A stretch of 40,799 nucleotides of DNA, from the NCBI GenBank assembly GCA_009840695.1, contig VXNG01000043.1, positions 1-40,799 on the forward strand, given 5' to 3'. The notes below the pieces were generated by a model that had not been told where the DNA came from, made no database searches, and was given only the letters and a program-made list of their open reading frames with translations. The first letter of the stretch is position 1, and every line of letters begins with the position of its first letter. The stretch is from Acidimicrobiaceae bacterium (GTDB taxonomy: Bacteria; Actinomycetota; Acidimicrobiia; Acidimicrobiales; Aldehydirespiratoraceae). The position numbers were made by a program, and so were the translations under genes. Positions 1 through 7,149 of the stretch are shown in pieces.

Positions 1-318
1 GCCGTAGCGGGGCGAGTCCTCGGTGACCACCAGGCCCCGGATCTTGCCCTCCAGCGCGGCCCGGCCGCCCGCGCCCAGCTCCTCCTCGTGCTGCGACTTC
101 TCGCCGATCTCCCGCAAGTAGCCCCGGGGCTCGATGCTGAGGTTGGTCCAGGGACCGTCGGGGTCTCCGTAGGTGAGCGGCAGTTCCACCCGGCGCTCGT
201 AGTGGGCCAGCTCGGTGTCCCAGCGGTCGAGCAGTTGCGGGTCGGCGTAGCGCTTGAGGACTTCCACCGACGGCCAGACATGAGTGTCGGTGTCGATGAT
301 GGTCAGGCCGTCGCGCAC
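1..318 (-). CDS. Amidohydrolase 2 family protein, 3' end cut off by the window edge
   Basis: Only the first 106 codons are present. The GTG at 316-318 is chosen as start because AGGAGGA lies just upstream on the minus strand (about 324-330). The N-terminus reads TIIDTDTHVWPS; Asp11-x-His13 is the usual first-strand metal-binding motif of the amidohydrolase-2 (ACMSD/resorcylate decarboxylase type) TIM barrels. These enzymes decarboxylate or hydrolyse aromatic and related acids in the cytoplasm. A later segment (GKIRGLVVTEDSPRYG) fits the family but gives no substrate. It is divergent from the FAD oxidoreductase at 497, and the two share an operator-like site near 385. Two further members of this family lie at 17454 and 18719. 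Family assignment is fairly sure; substrate is unknown. Confidence 0.8.
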   Translation of the reverse strand, partial: MRDGLTIIDTDTHVWPSVEVLKRYADPQLLDRWDTELAHYERRVELPLTYGDPDGPWTNLSIEPRGYLREIGEKSQHEEELGAGGRAALEGKIRGLVVTEDSPRYG

Positions 319-384
319 GCCGTTCCTCCTGGTTGCCTCTGGATTGCTCCCGGTAGCGCAGCTTCCGGCCGACCCGTCGCGCGG

Positions 385-399
385 ATTGTATACCGTTTG
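385..399. promoter_or_regulatory. Possible GntR-type operator half-site (ATTGTATAC)
   Basis: ATTGTATAC followed by CGTTTG lies in the 178-base gap between two divergent genes. Its nine bases equal the first nine of the perfect palindrome ATTGTATACAAT at 40438. Palindromes of the form TTGTATACAA are typical of GntR-family regulators. The right arm is degenerate here, so this is only a candidate. Confidence 0.35.
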
Positions 400-496
400 T
401 GCAGCCACCCTCTCATCGGGCCGGGCGCCCCGGTTGGCCGAACCTGCCAGCCGGTGGTTCCCCGACGCTCGGCGGGTGGCGTGGCAGGCTGATCCG

Positions 497-1615
497 ATGC
501 GGGTGGCGGTGATCGGCGCGGGGATCGCGGGGGCGTCCGCGGCGTGGCATCTCGCCGAGCACGCCTCGGTGGTGATGGTGGAGCGCGAGGCCCATGCCGG
601 AGCTCACGCCACCGGCCGCTCGGCTGCCCTCCACACCCAGACTTCGGGCGCCCCCGTGGTGAGCGCGCTGGCCGGGGCCAGCCGTGCGTTCCTGACCGAG
701 CCGCCCGAGGGGTTCGCCGACCAAGCGCTGCTGTCGCCCAGGGGCCTTCTGTGGATCGCCCGGGCTGCCGAGCGGGACGCGCTGGAGGAGAAGGCGGCCG
801 CCGCCGAGGCCCACGGTGTCGAGGTTCATCGCCTCGATTCGTCGCGATGCTGCGAACTGGTCGGCGTGCTGCGCCCCGATTCCGCCCATGCGGGCGTCTT
901 CGAGCCTCACGCCATGAACATCGATGTGGACGGGCTGCTGCAGGGCTTCCTGCGGGGTGCTCGCCGCCGGGGCGCGGAACTGCACCTGGACGCCGGTGTG
1001 ACCGCCCTCACGCCCCGGGCTGGCGGCTGGCGGGTCGCGGCCTCCAATAGGCACTGGGACTGCGACGTGGTCGTCAACGCGGCGGGGGCGTGGTGCGATC
1101 CGCTGGCCGAGATGGCCGGCGTGGCGCCGCTGGGGCTCAGGCCGCTGCGGCGCTCGGTGTTCGTGTTCCCGCCGCCCGAGGGTGTGTCCGTCGCGGGGTG
1201 GCCAATGGTGTGGGACATCGGCAACCGGTTCTACTTCGAGCCCGAGGGTCCCCTGCTGCTGGTGTCGCCCGTCGACGAGACGCCCAGCGAGCCGTGCGAC
1301 GCCCGTGCAGAGACGGAGGACATCGCGCTGGGCGTCGAGGAGCTGGAGGAGGCCACCACCCTGCAGGTCCGGGGTGTGCGCCGCACCTGGGCCGGCCTGC
1401 GCACCTTCACCGGCGACAGCGTTCCCGCGGCCGGATTCGACTCCGACCATCCGGGCTTCTTCTGGTTGGCCGGCCAGGGCGGCTACGGCATCAAGACCTC
1501 CCCGGCCCTCGGGCGGCTGACGGCCGCGCTGATCACCGGCGCGTGCGAGCCGCCGCCCCTACCGCCTGGCTCGGTTGACGCCCTGAGCCCGGCCCGGTTC
1601 CGAGCCCCTTCCTGA
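497..1615 (+). CDS. FAD-dependent oxidoreductase, DAO (glycine/D-amino-acid oxidase) family
   Basis: The frame is open further upstream, but the protein is taken from ATG 497 because the dinucleotide-binding Rossmann motif begins directly after it (VAVIGAGIAGASAAWHL, GxGxxG at residues 7-12). The length of 372 aa is normal for DAO-family enzymes. The segment HATGRSAALHTQ follows the FAD ADP-binding fold. The C-terminal RRTWAGLRTFTGD and AGQGGYGIKTSPALG segments are the usual FAD-closing part of the family. These flavoproteins oxidise C-N bonds of amino acids or N-methyl compounds, passing electrons to O2 or another acceptor. The substrate cannot be read from the sequence. It is divergent from the truncated amidohydrolase at 318, which may be functionally linked. 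No signal peptide or membrane segment is visible. Confidence 0.85.
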   Translation: MRVAVIGAGIAGASAAWHLAEHASVVMVEREAHAGAHATGRSAALHTQTSGAPVVSALAGASRAFLTEPPEGFADQALLSPRGLLWIARAAERDALEEKAAAAEAHGVEVHRLDSSRCCELVGVLRPDSAHAGVFEPHAMNIDVDGLLQGFLRGARRRGAELHLDAGVTALTPRAGGWRVAASNRHWDCDVVVNAAGAWCDPLAEMAGVAPLGLRPLRRSVFVFPPPEGVSVAGWPMVWDIGNRFYFEPEGPLLLVSPVDETPSEPCDARAETEDIALGVEELEEATTLQVRGVRRTWAGLRTFTGDSVPAAGFDSDHPGFFWLAGQGGYGIKTSPALGRLTAALITGACEPPPLPPGSVDALSPARFRAPS

Positions 1616-1626
1616 GCCCGGCTGGC

Positions 1627-1986
1627 TCAGCCGGGGTCGATGGGCAGGGTGGTCACGTCTGCGGGCTCGTGCTCGGCGCTGTCGTGCCGGCGGCCGCCTG
1701 TGATCAGCGACCGCTTGACGGCTTTGGCTGCCAGCTCCTCCAGGTCGTCCCGCCGCGGGTCGGTGAGGTAGGCGTCGACCGCGGCGGTATCCGGGAAGGA
1801 CAGCACCAGCACCGCGCCGGGGCGGCCGGGACCGCCTTTTGCCTCGGCGGCTCGGCGCTCGGCCCGGCCGCCGTGGCGGGCCGCCAGCTTGAGCAGCTGG
1901 TTGATGTAACGCTCGAACTGGCGCTTCGACCCGGCGCGCCACAGCCTGAGGGTCAACTCGATGCGCTGGTCGGCGTCACCGCTCAC
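1627..1986 (-). CDS. Small protein, probable dimeric alpha/beta-barrel (DUF1330/EthD-like)
   Basis: This is the last gene of the minus-strand operon, 136 bases after frhB-like. The GTG at 1984-1986 starts VSGDADQRIELTLRLWR (119 aa). The frame stays open upstream to 2178, but that extension is low-complexity and runs through intergenic sequence. The pattern of a beta strand (AVLVLSFPD), a helix with a short loop (TAAVDAYLTDPRRDDL), and a second helix resembles DUF1330-type ferredoxin-like barrels, which often sit beside catabolic enzymes. The match is by pattern only. The C-terminal 25 residues look disordered. A function cannot be given. Confidence 0.55.
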   Translation of the reverse strand: MSGDADQRIELTLRLWRAGSKRQFERYINQLLKLAARHGGRAERRAAEAKGGPGRPGAVLVLSFPDTAAVDAYLTDPRRDDLEELAAKAVKRSLITGGRRHDSAEHEPADVTTLPIDPG

Positions 1987-2122
1987 ACCACGATTGTATG
2001 CCTCCTCTCCGACACGCCCGGAAGGGACCCGGTCCGGCTGGGCGCTGTTTTCTCGGGGTGGTATTGGGTGCCTATTTCCCAGAATCGACCCGAGATTTCC
2101 GGGGAGGGCTGGGCGCTGTGCG

Positions 2123-3319
2123 CTACAGGTGGTCGGCCCGCCGCTTGGCGCCGGCCCGCTGCTGCTCGTACCGCTCACCGTCGAGCCGCCGGCCGAGTTC
2201 TTCGATGCGCAGGCCCCGGGTCTCGATGGGGGCGACCCCCGCGTCGGCCAGGCCCTGGTAGCGGGCGGCCAGCGCCTCCTTCTTGCGCACCTGGTGGGGT
2301 TGGAAGTCGTCGAACTGCCGGGTTGTGATCTCGCCGGCCACCACCAATTCCCCGGCCTTCACGGCCGAAGCGACCAGCTCCTCGCCGACCTCGGTGCGAA
2401 CGATGATGCCGTTGAAGCCCTCGTCCTCGCCGGTCGGGGCTCCGCCCGGCCAGATGTCGGCCGAGGCCACGTCGGCAGCCTCGCCCAGGGCGTCCGGGCA
2501 GAACTTGCAGCGGGTCTCGATGTCCCAGCCCGACTCGTCCTCCCACAACTCCGGGTAGGTCTTGGTGAACCGCTCGCCGGCCTTGGTCTCCACCACGGTC
2601 GCTCCAGGGTTGCCGTGGCCCCGGTAGCGGAACAGCGCCACCTCGGTCTCGTCCAGCCCGAACTCGTCGAGGACCGCCGTCGACTTGGTGAGCCGCGACT
2701 GTCCCCCGCACACCAGCGCCAGCCGGACGGCGCAAAGCTCGTCGACTCGAGGGTCTGTGCTGGCGAGCGAATGGACCGCTCCGAGGTCGCAGGGCTTGGC
2801 GATGAGAGCGAAGGGCTGGCCCCGCTCCAGCGCGGCGGCCAGGCCGGCCAGGGGGGCGGTCGGCCCGTAGCGCGACGCGGTGTTGGCCCGCACCGACTCC
2901 GGCGTCTCGGAGATGACCCAGCGGCTTCGCATGGGCCGGTCGGGGTCGGCGCCGACGTGCAGCACGAAGTCGACCCGGCCGGTTCGCAGCGCGTGCATGC
3001 CCAGTGCGGTCAGCACCCCACCGGTTGCGCCCTCGTAGCGAACGTCGGGATGGGCGGCCCAAGCCCTGGCCATCGACCGGTAGGCGCCCCAGACGGGGTC
3101 GGACTTGCAGCCGGCCTCGATACGGGCCTCGGCCACGGCGCCCGGGCAGGCAGCCACCAGTTGAGCCTCCTCGGCCGGTGTGAAGCCGTCCACCGGCGAC
3201 GGTCGCAGCGATCCGCGCCCGGTCATGGCCATCTTGACCCGGCCTCCGGTGAGCGCCTCACACAGCCCGCAGCCGATGCACATGTCGTTGGTGACGATCT
3301 CGGCGATGGTGCGGGTCAT
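2123..3319 (-). CDS. Coenzyme F420 hydrogenase/dehydrogenase beta-subunit family protein (FrhB/FdhB-like)
   Basis: The protein has 398 aa from ATG 3319. The N-terminus carries a ferredoxin-like cluster motif, MCIGCGLC (Cys14, Cys17, Cys20), with a likely fourth ligand in AACPGAV. After this come the FrhB N-terminal region (YEGATGGVLTAL) and C-terminal region (KPCDLGAVHSLA, RCKFCPDALGEAADVASADIWPGG). Family members are FAD/Fe-S proteins that move electrons between F420 or ferredoxin and a partner, or reduce unsaturated or aromatic substrates. The gene lies in an operon with a Rieske oxygenase and an SDR, so a cytoplasmic redox step in the same catabolic route is likely. An in-frame ATG at 3334 would add five residues. 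The 3319 start is preferred because it falls 2 nt after the stop of the preceding mini-ORF, suggesting coupled translation. F420 use is inferred. Confidence 0.85.
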   Translation of the reverse strand: MTRTIAEIVTNDMCIGCGLCEALTGGRVKMAMTGRGSLRPSPVDGFTPAEEAQLVAACPGAVAEARIEAGCKSDPVWGAYRSMARAWAAHPDVRYEGATGGVLTALGMHALRTGRVDFVLHVGADPDRPMRSRWVISETPESVRANTASRYGPTAPLAGLAAALERGQPFALIAKPCDLGAVHSLASTDPRVDELCAVRLALVCGGQSRLTKSTAVLDEFGLDETEVALFRYRGHGNPGATVVETKAGERFTKTYPELWEDESGWDIETRCKFCPDALGEAADVASADIWPGGAPTGEDEGFNGIIVRTEVGEELVASAVKAGELVVAGEITTRQFDDFQPHQVRKKEALAARYQGLADAGVAPIETRGLRIEELGRRLDGERYEQQRAGAKRRADHL

Positions 3320-3378
3320 GGTCACTCGATGCACATGTCGTTGGCGACGGTCTCGGCGATGGTGCCGGTTCGGGTCAT
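3275..3378 (-). repeat. Partial duplication of the frhB-like gene start
   Basis: On the minus strand, the 45 bases 3319-3275 (start codon plus 14 codons of the frhB-like gene) recur at 3378-3328 with a 6-base insertion after codon 4 and only three base changes. The copy therefore spells MTRTGTIAE... against MTRTIAE... in the real gene. It ends in GAG TGA instead of entering the CIGCGLC cluster motif. The arrangement looks like a local tandem duplication. Confidence 0.8.
3322..3378 (-). CDS. 18-codon ORF duplicating the FrhB-like N-terminus (possible leader peptide)
   Basis: The ATG at 3376-3378 overlaps the TGA of the upstream gene (ATGA). The ORF encodes MTRTGTIAETVANDMCIE and stops at 3322-3324, two bases before the frhB-like ATG at 3319. 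It is a near-copy of the frhB-like N-terminus that stops before the cluster cysteines are complete. Its exact ATGA coupling on one side and 2-nt spacing on the other would pass ribosomes from the upstream enzyme to frhB. It may be a translated coupling peptide or a non-functional remnant of duplication. Nothing proves that the peptide accumulates. Confidence 0.4.
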   Translation of the reverse strand: MTRTGTIAETVANDMCIE

Positions 3379-4163
3379 CCGAGCGTCGACAGGAGGTGCC
3401 CGTTGCCGGGTGCGGCCGGCAGTTCCAGGTGCTTGAGCATGCGCCAGTAGAGCGCCCCGTCGGAGGCCACCAGCGGGGTGCCCGTGTGGCTCTCGACCAT
3501 GTCGAGGACGCGCACCATCCGCATCCCGGCCCCGGTCTGCACGATGGCGTCGGCCTGCGGGGCCCGGGCGTGGGCGTCGACTGCGGCCGCGAACATCATG
3601 TCGTCGGGGTAGTCCCACAGCGTGGCGGCCTCGTGGCGCAGCATCTCATCGTGGTCGGCGATCAGCCCCTGGTCGATGATGTTGCCGGCCCACAGCACCC
3701 GGAAGCCGGCCGCCTCCAGGTAGGCGTTGATCCCGGCGGACCAGTCGGGCCGGAAGTACCCGTTGGCGATGGTGATCGTCTCGGCGCCGATCTCGCGCAG
3801 CCCGTCCACGATGGCCTGGCCGGCCATCACGAACGGCGCCCCCGCCTTGGCCGAGATGTCGGCGCAGATGCGCTCTATGTCGGTGGGGCTGGTGCCGGTG
3901 CAGTGCACCCAGTTGGTGCCGACCTGGCCGATGACCTGGCAGTACGAGCGGCCCAGGCAGATGGCCGACTCCTCCAGCACGCCGAAGTTCCGGGCCCGGT
4001 CGTCCAGCGTGTACCGGTACTCGTCGATGTGGTTGACCCGCTGGATGATGCCCACCCCGGGCGGCGCCACCGTAAGGAACTGGGTGGGGGAGTCGTCGAA
4101 GAACTGCGGCGTGGTCACGAACCCCGCATAGGCCCGGTATTGACGACGCACGACCTTGATCAT
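3375..4163 (-). CDS. Asp/Glu racemase superfamily enzyme (maleate isomerase / arylmalonate decarboxylase type)
   Basis: The protein has 262 aa from ATG 4163, with GAGAGGAG just upstream. An ATG 10 codons earlier lacks such a site. Two alpha/beta halves are visible. The first ends in TNWVHCTGTSP with Cys88, at the position of the first catalytic Cys of maleate cis-trans isomerases. The second half has ADAIVQTGAGMRM, with Thr210 where a second Cys is expected, followed by TGTPLVASDGALYWRML. Two-Cys members racemise or isomerise; one-Cys members such as arylmalonate decarboxylase decarboxylate, but retain the other Cys. The chemistry here is therefore open. It sits between a SnoaL-like gene and frhB-like in one operon, which fits processing of a dicarboxylate or ring-cleavage product. 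Confidence 0.75.
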   Translation of the reverse strand: MIKVVRRQYRAYAGFVTTPQFFDDSPTQFLTVAPPGVGIIQRVNHIDEYRYTLDDRARNFGVLEESAICLGRSYCQVIGQVGTNWVHCTGTSPTDIERICADISAKAGAPFVMAGQAIVDGLREIGAETITIANGYFRPDWSAGINAYLEAAGFRVLWAGNIIDQGLIADHDEMLRHEAATLWDYPDDMMFAAAVDAHARAPQADAIVQTGAGMRMVRVLDMVESHTGTPLVASDGALYWRMLKHLELPAAPGNGHLLSTLG

Positions 4164-4235
4164 GGCGGGCTCCTCTCGATCGCGGCCGAACACTACTGCC
4201 GGCCGGCTCGACCGGGGCTCAATCTCGACCGGGGC

Positions 4236-4676
4236 TCAGTCCGCTGCTAGTCGCATCCAGCCCTCCAGTGGCGCCGCACCCTTGTAGATGCGCTCGACCT
4301 CCCGGCGCCGGAGCCGCCACCCGTCAGCGGTGCGCCTGTATGTGTCCTGGCACAGCGCCACCTGCTGTGATGAGGACCCGTCGCGGAGCCGGCCGATCTC
4401 CAGGATGTACCAGCGGCCGGTGGCCGTGTCCCCGTCGATCTCTATCCGGCCGTTGGGGGCCACCTGCACCAGCAGCTCGTAGGCGGCTATGCCGTCGACG
4501 AATCCGGCGACGATGACATCCTTGCCGGCCCGTTCGATGCCGTGCAGGCAGAAGGTGGCGTCCTCGTCGTCCCACACCGAGCCCCACAGCTCACTGTCCC
4601 GGCTGTTGACGCCGTCGCAGAATGTGTCGACGAGGCGCCGGATGGCCAGCTCGTCGGCGACCTGTTCAAGATCCAT
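4236..4676 (-). CDS. SnoaL-like / NTF2-fold protein, possible Rieske beta-type subunit
   Basis: The protein has 146 aa from ATG 4676 (TGGAGC upstream). An in-frame ATG at 4712 would overlap the Rieske gene by 19 nt and is less likely. The pattern is that of the SnoaL/NTF2 cone: an N-terminal helix pair (LAIRRLVDTFCDGVNSRDSELW), then GRIEIDGDTATGRWYILEIGR and CQDTYRRTADGWRLRRREVERIYKG. The beta subunits of Rieske ring-hydroxylating oxygenases share this fold, and the gene lies 17 nt after the Rieske alpha gene. A structural beta-like role is thus plausible but inferred. It resembles the SnoaL-like protein at 23006 (shared GRWYI-x-E and DTY-x-R-x3-GWR segments). Confidence 0.8.
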   Translation of the reverse strand: MDLEQVADELAIRRLVDTFCDGVNSRDSELWGSVWDDEDATFCLHGIERAGKDVIVAGFVDGIAAYELLVQVAPNGRIEIDGDTATGRWYILEIGRLRDGSSSQQVALCQDTYRRTADGWRLRRREVERIYKGAAPLEGWMRLAAD

Positions 4677-4693
4677 GGGCGGGGCTCCAGCCG

Positions 4694-6058
4694 TCAGTCC
4701 CGGCTGATCCACTCGTCGAGCAGCACATGGATGTGGCGGACCTTCAGTTCCTGGTAGTTAGCCAGGGTGACGCCCGTCTTCTTCATGGTCCGGAGGCCCT
4801 CCTGCATCCTCGGCAGGTTGAACGTGTCCTGGTCGAAGACCCGGGCCAGGCTCCCGAGCTCCGGTGCGTGGGCCGACCAGGAGTCGTCGGGACCGAGCCA
4901 GTTGATCTTGGCCGCCGGCGGCCGCCGGCCCTCCGCGAAGGGCAGCAGGAACATGCACTCCATGATGCAGCTCTCGTGGTCGTCGCCGTTGGGCCGGAAG
5001 CGATAGGTGATGGCGTTGAACGCCCCCCAGGGGTGAAAGTTGGGGAACACGGTGTAGTAGATCGAGTCGTTGAACTCGGCGTCGCACATCCGATCGACGC
5101 GATCGCCGACGACCGGTCTCCACATCTGGCGCCCGACCTGGGCGGTGAACTCCCGGGCGGTCATGCCATCGGGGATGACCTGCACCGGGTCGTCGCCCAG
5201 GCGCCGGTCCGTGCGCACGTCGAACATCTGCTGCTCGGTCGGGGTCCAGCGCAGGTGCGGGCTCGGAACGTTGTTGGGGGAGATGGCCCGGCTGAAGTTC
5301 CCCCAAACGTCGTACTGGGTGATCGCGTCGCCGATGCTCGGCAGGATCTGGGGATGGGTGGCCACCACGTGGAGCGCCTCGGAGAAGGCCTCCGACGCCA
5401 CCTTCCAGTTGCAGCGGATGACCTTGGCGGCGTGGGCGCTCTTGTACCGGTTCTCCAGGTCCCAGCCGGCGAAGTGGTCGGGGAGGTCGCCCAGGAACGA
5501 CTCCAACGGCTCGCATTCGTCGTCAGGGTTGATGAACACGAAGCCGCCCCAGGTGCCGACCTTCACCTCGGGGAGCTGGAACTCCTCGGCGCGGGCGTAG
5601 ACGTGGGGGAAGTCCCAGTCCGACGGAACCTGCTTCAAGCGGCCGTCCAGCTCCCAGCAGAAGCCGTGGAACGGGCAGCGGATCTCGTTCACCCGCCCGT
5701 CGTACTCCCGCAGCATCCGGCCCCGGTGCAGGCAGGCGTTGTAGTAGGCCTTGATGACGTCGGGAGCGGTCCGCACGATGAGGTACGACCTGTCGGCGAT
5801 GTCGTAGCGGAGGACGTCGCCCACTTCACCGATGTCCTCGCCGCGGCAGGCCATCTGCCACACCCTGCTCCAGACCTTCTCCTTCTCCAGTTCATGGAAC
5901 GAGCGGCTGGTGTACCGGGAGACCGGAACGTCGGCGTCGCTGAACCGGACGTCGCTGGTCCGTCGCAGGACATCCGGGACCGGGTGGGTGTCGGTGTCGA
6001 GGATCTGCTGGTAGGGGGGCCGGCCCGAGCCCGGACGCCCCGGTTCCGGAGGGGTCAC
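4694..6058 (-). CDS. Rieske non-heme iron oxygenase, alpha subunit
   Basis: The protein has 454 aa from GTG 6058, chosen because it overlaps the preceding gene's TGA (GTGA) and has GGAGGAGGA upstream. The frame is open further upstream without homology. The Rieske [2Fe-2S] motif is Cys109-x-His111 with Cys128-x2-His131 (CLHRG and CPFHGF). The catalytic domain has Glu227-x2-His230-x4-His235, the mononuclear Fe(II) site. Glu occupies the usual bridging Asp position, as known for the carnitine oxygenase CntA. The enzyme should hydroxylate, or oxidatively cleave, an organic substrate in the cytoplasm with electrons from a reductase not encoded nearby. It is closely related to the enzyme at 25930; both start YQ-x-LLDADTHPVPDVLR-like and both neighbour a CDPQxCxW small protein. 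Substrate is unknown. Confidence 0.92.
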   Translation of the reverse strand: MTPPEPGRPGSGRPPYQQILDTDTHPVPDVLRRTSDVRFSDADVPVSRYTSRSFHELEKEKVWSRVWQMACRGEDIGEVGDVLRYDIADRSYLIVRTAPDVIKAYYNACLHRGRMLREYDGRVNEIRCPFHGFCWELDGRLKQVPSDWDFPHVYARAEEFQLPEVKVGTWGGFVFINPDDECEPLESFLGDLPDHFAGWDLENRYKSAHAAKVIRCNWKVASEAFSEALHVVATHPQILPSIGDAITQYDVWGNFSRAISPNNVPSPHLRWTPTEQQMFDVRTDRRLGDDPVQVIPDGMTAREFTAQVGRQMWRPVVGDRVDRMCDAEFNDSIYYTVFPNFHPWGAFNAITYRFRPNGDDHESCIMECMFLLPFAEGRRPPAAKINWLGPDDSWSAHAPELGSLARVFDQDTFNLPRMQEGLRTMKKTGVTLANYQELKVRHIHVLLDEWISRD

Positions 6059-6282
6059 GACTCCTCCTCCTGCAGGTACGAGGTGGGCCGTCGAGGGGCC
6101 AGCTTGTAGACGCCTGAGGCGATCCAGTTGCACATCTGCGGATCGCAGGAGCGGAGATCGCCGCTGATCCAAACGCCGTTCTTGTCGAAGACGCCTGAGC
6201 TGTCCTCGGTGGTGACCTGGACGGCGCCGTCCTCGGTCAGGTCGTACACCGCCCCGCTCAGCGGGTGCTTCAATCCCGACAT
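6055..6282 (-). CDS. Small conserved Rieske-associated protein (CDPQxCxW family), function unknown
   Basis: This 75-aa protein starts at ATG 6282, and its stop overlaps the GTG of the Rieske gene (GTGA). I do not recognise a named family. Residues 1-53 align without gaps to the 71-aa protein at 27282, with 29 identities. These include GLxHPxxGAxY, an N-G-x-W segment and WISGDLRxCDPQxCxW. Its Cys46 and Cys51, plus several aromatic residues, could bind metal or pack against a partner. The C-terminus (RRPTSYLQEEES) is not conserved. In both copies the gene is translationally coupled to the same Rieske subfamily, so a partner, assembly or electron-transfer role is inferred. No signal peptide or membrane segment is present. 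Confidence 0.8.
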   Translation of the reverse strand: MSGLKHPLSGAVYDLTEDGAVQVTTEDSSGVFDKNGVWISGDLRSCDPQMCNWIASGVYKLAPRRPTSYLQEEES

Positions 6283-6311
6283 CGCGTCTTCCCCCTCTTT
6301 GTCCTCTCCCG

Positions 6312-7064
6312 CTAGAAGCCCTCGACTTCAGCGAACTCATGGAATTGCACCACGGGTTCGCGGTCGGCCACAACACTGGCCGCCCGTCCGGTCCCTCCGT
6401 CGGTGGCTATCTCGACCATGGCGGAAGCCAGAACCTCCGGTGCCAGCACCGCCAGCCCGTCGGGAATCTGGCCACGTTCGAAGTGGCCGGTGGCGCCGGG
6501 GCACACCGCGTTGATGGTGATGCCCTGCTCGGCGAGCGCCGGCGCGATCGAGCGGACGTAGCCGACGAGACCGTGCTTGGAGATGGTGTACACCGGGTCG
6601 GGGGGCCAGGCGATGAGCCCCGCCACCGATGCCGTGACGACGATGGCGCCGCCGCCACTGCGCGCCAGCGCACCGAGTGCGGCCGAGACGCCGAACACAC
6701 CGCCGTCGATGTTGACCGACAGGATCCGCCGGTATGCGTCGAGATCGATGCTGGCCGGGTCGTAGGGCAGGCTCGCCCCGAGGCTCTGCATCGACACGCC
6801 GGCATTCAAGAAGACCAGGTCCAGCCGCCCGTGACGGTCGAGCGCGGCCGCGATCATCTTCTCGTTGTCGCCGGGGTCGCACACGTCGGTCTCGACGAAG
6901 CTGCAGCCGAGTTCCGACGCCAGGGCCTCGCCTCTGCCGGTCGCGATGTCGGCCAGGATGACGCGGACTCCGGCCTCGACAAGGTGCCGGGCCAGTGCCT
7001 GGCCGATCACCCCCGCGCCACCGGTGATGACGGCCGCCTTGCCGCTCGCGCCGCTCATCTCCAT
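6312..7064 (-). CDS. Short-chain dehydrogenase/reductase (SDR)
   Basis: The protein has 250 aa, the classical SDR length. The cofactor motif TGGAGVIG is at residues 14-21 (TGxxxGxG), NAG follows in FLNAGVSM, and the active site shows Ser in VVTASVAG and the YxxxK of VYTISKHG. It should oxidise an alcohol or reduce a carbonyl with NAD(P)H. It is the first gene of the minus-strand operon leading into the small protein and the Rieske oxygenase, so dehydrogenation of a hydroxylated or dihydrodiol product is possible. The C-terminal tail (REPVVQFHEFAEVEGF) differs from the usual tail with a final GG-containing strand. An alternative start is Met3. Substrate is unknown. Confidence 0.9.
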   Translation of the reverse strand: MEMSGASGKAAVITGGAGVIGQALARHLVEAGVRVILADIATGRGEALASELGCSFVETDVCDPGDNEKMIAAALDRHGRLDLVFLNAGVSMQSLGASLPYDPASIDLDAYRRILSVNIDGGVFGVSAALGALARSGGGAIVVTASVAGLIAWPPDPVYTISKHGLVGYVRSIAPALAEQGITINAVCPGATGHFERGQIPDGLAVLAPEVLASAMVEIATDGGTGRAASVVADREPVVQFHEFAEVEGF

Positions 7065-7088
7065 CGAGTCACCCCGGCCACTTGACAG

Positions 7089-7128
7089 TTTCGCGAGATC
7101 ATGGCGAAAATATGCGAGTCAGCATAAT
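7089..7128. promoter_or_regulatory. Two palindromes in the divergent promoter region
   Basis: Between the divergent genes at 7064 (minus) and 7150 (plus) lie two inverted repeats. One is TTTCGC-N9-GCGAAA (7089-7109). The other is AAATATG-N7-GCATAAT (7108-7128), containing TATGC-N6-GCATA. The second is nearly identical in arms and spacing to the site at 10918-10938. They are probable regulator binding sites controlling both directions, given position and AT-rich contrast with the surroundings. Confidence 0.55.
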
Positions 7129-7149
7129 CTACCGAACCAAGAGGTTGTC

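Noticed and set aside
413..1450. Long open frame on the minus strand opposite the FAD oxidoreductase
   Set aside because: It has a His/Gly/Pro/Arg-rich composition typical of antisense frames in high-GC DNA, whereas the plus strand encodes a clear Rossmann motif and DAO segments.
1961..3436. Long open frame of 491 codons on the plus strand
   Set aside because: It lies opposite the FrhB-like gene with its cysteine motifs and has no family pattern; it is a GC-driven antisense frame.
7082..7128. Classical sigma-70 promoter with TTGACA at 7082
   Set aside because: No TATAAT-like hexamer stands 16-19 bases downstream; the nearest candidates are 20 or more bases away, so only the palindromes are reported.
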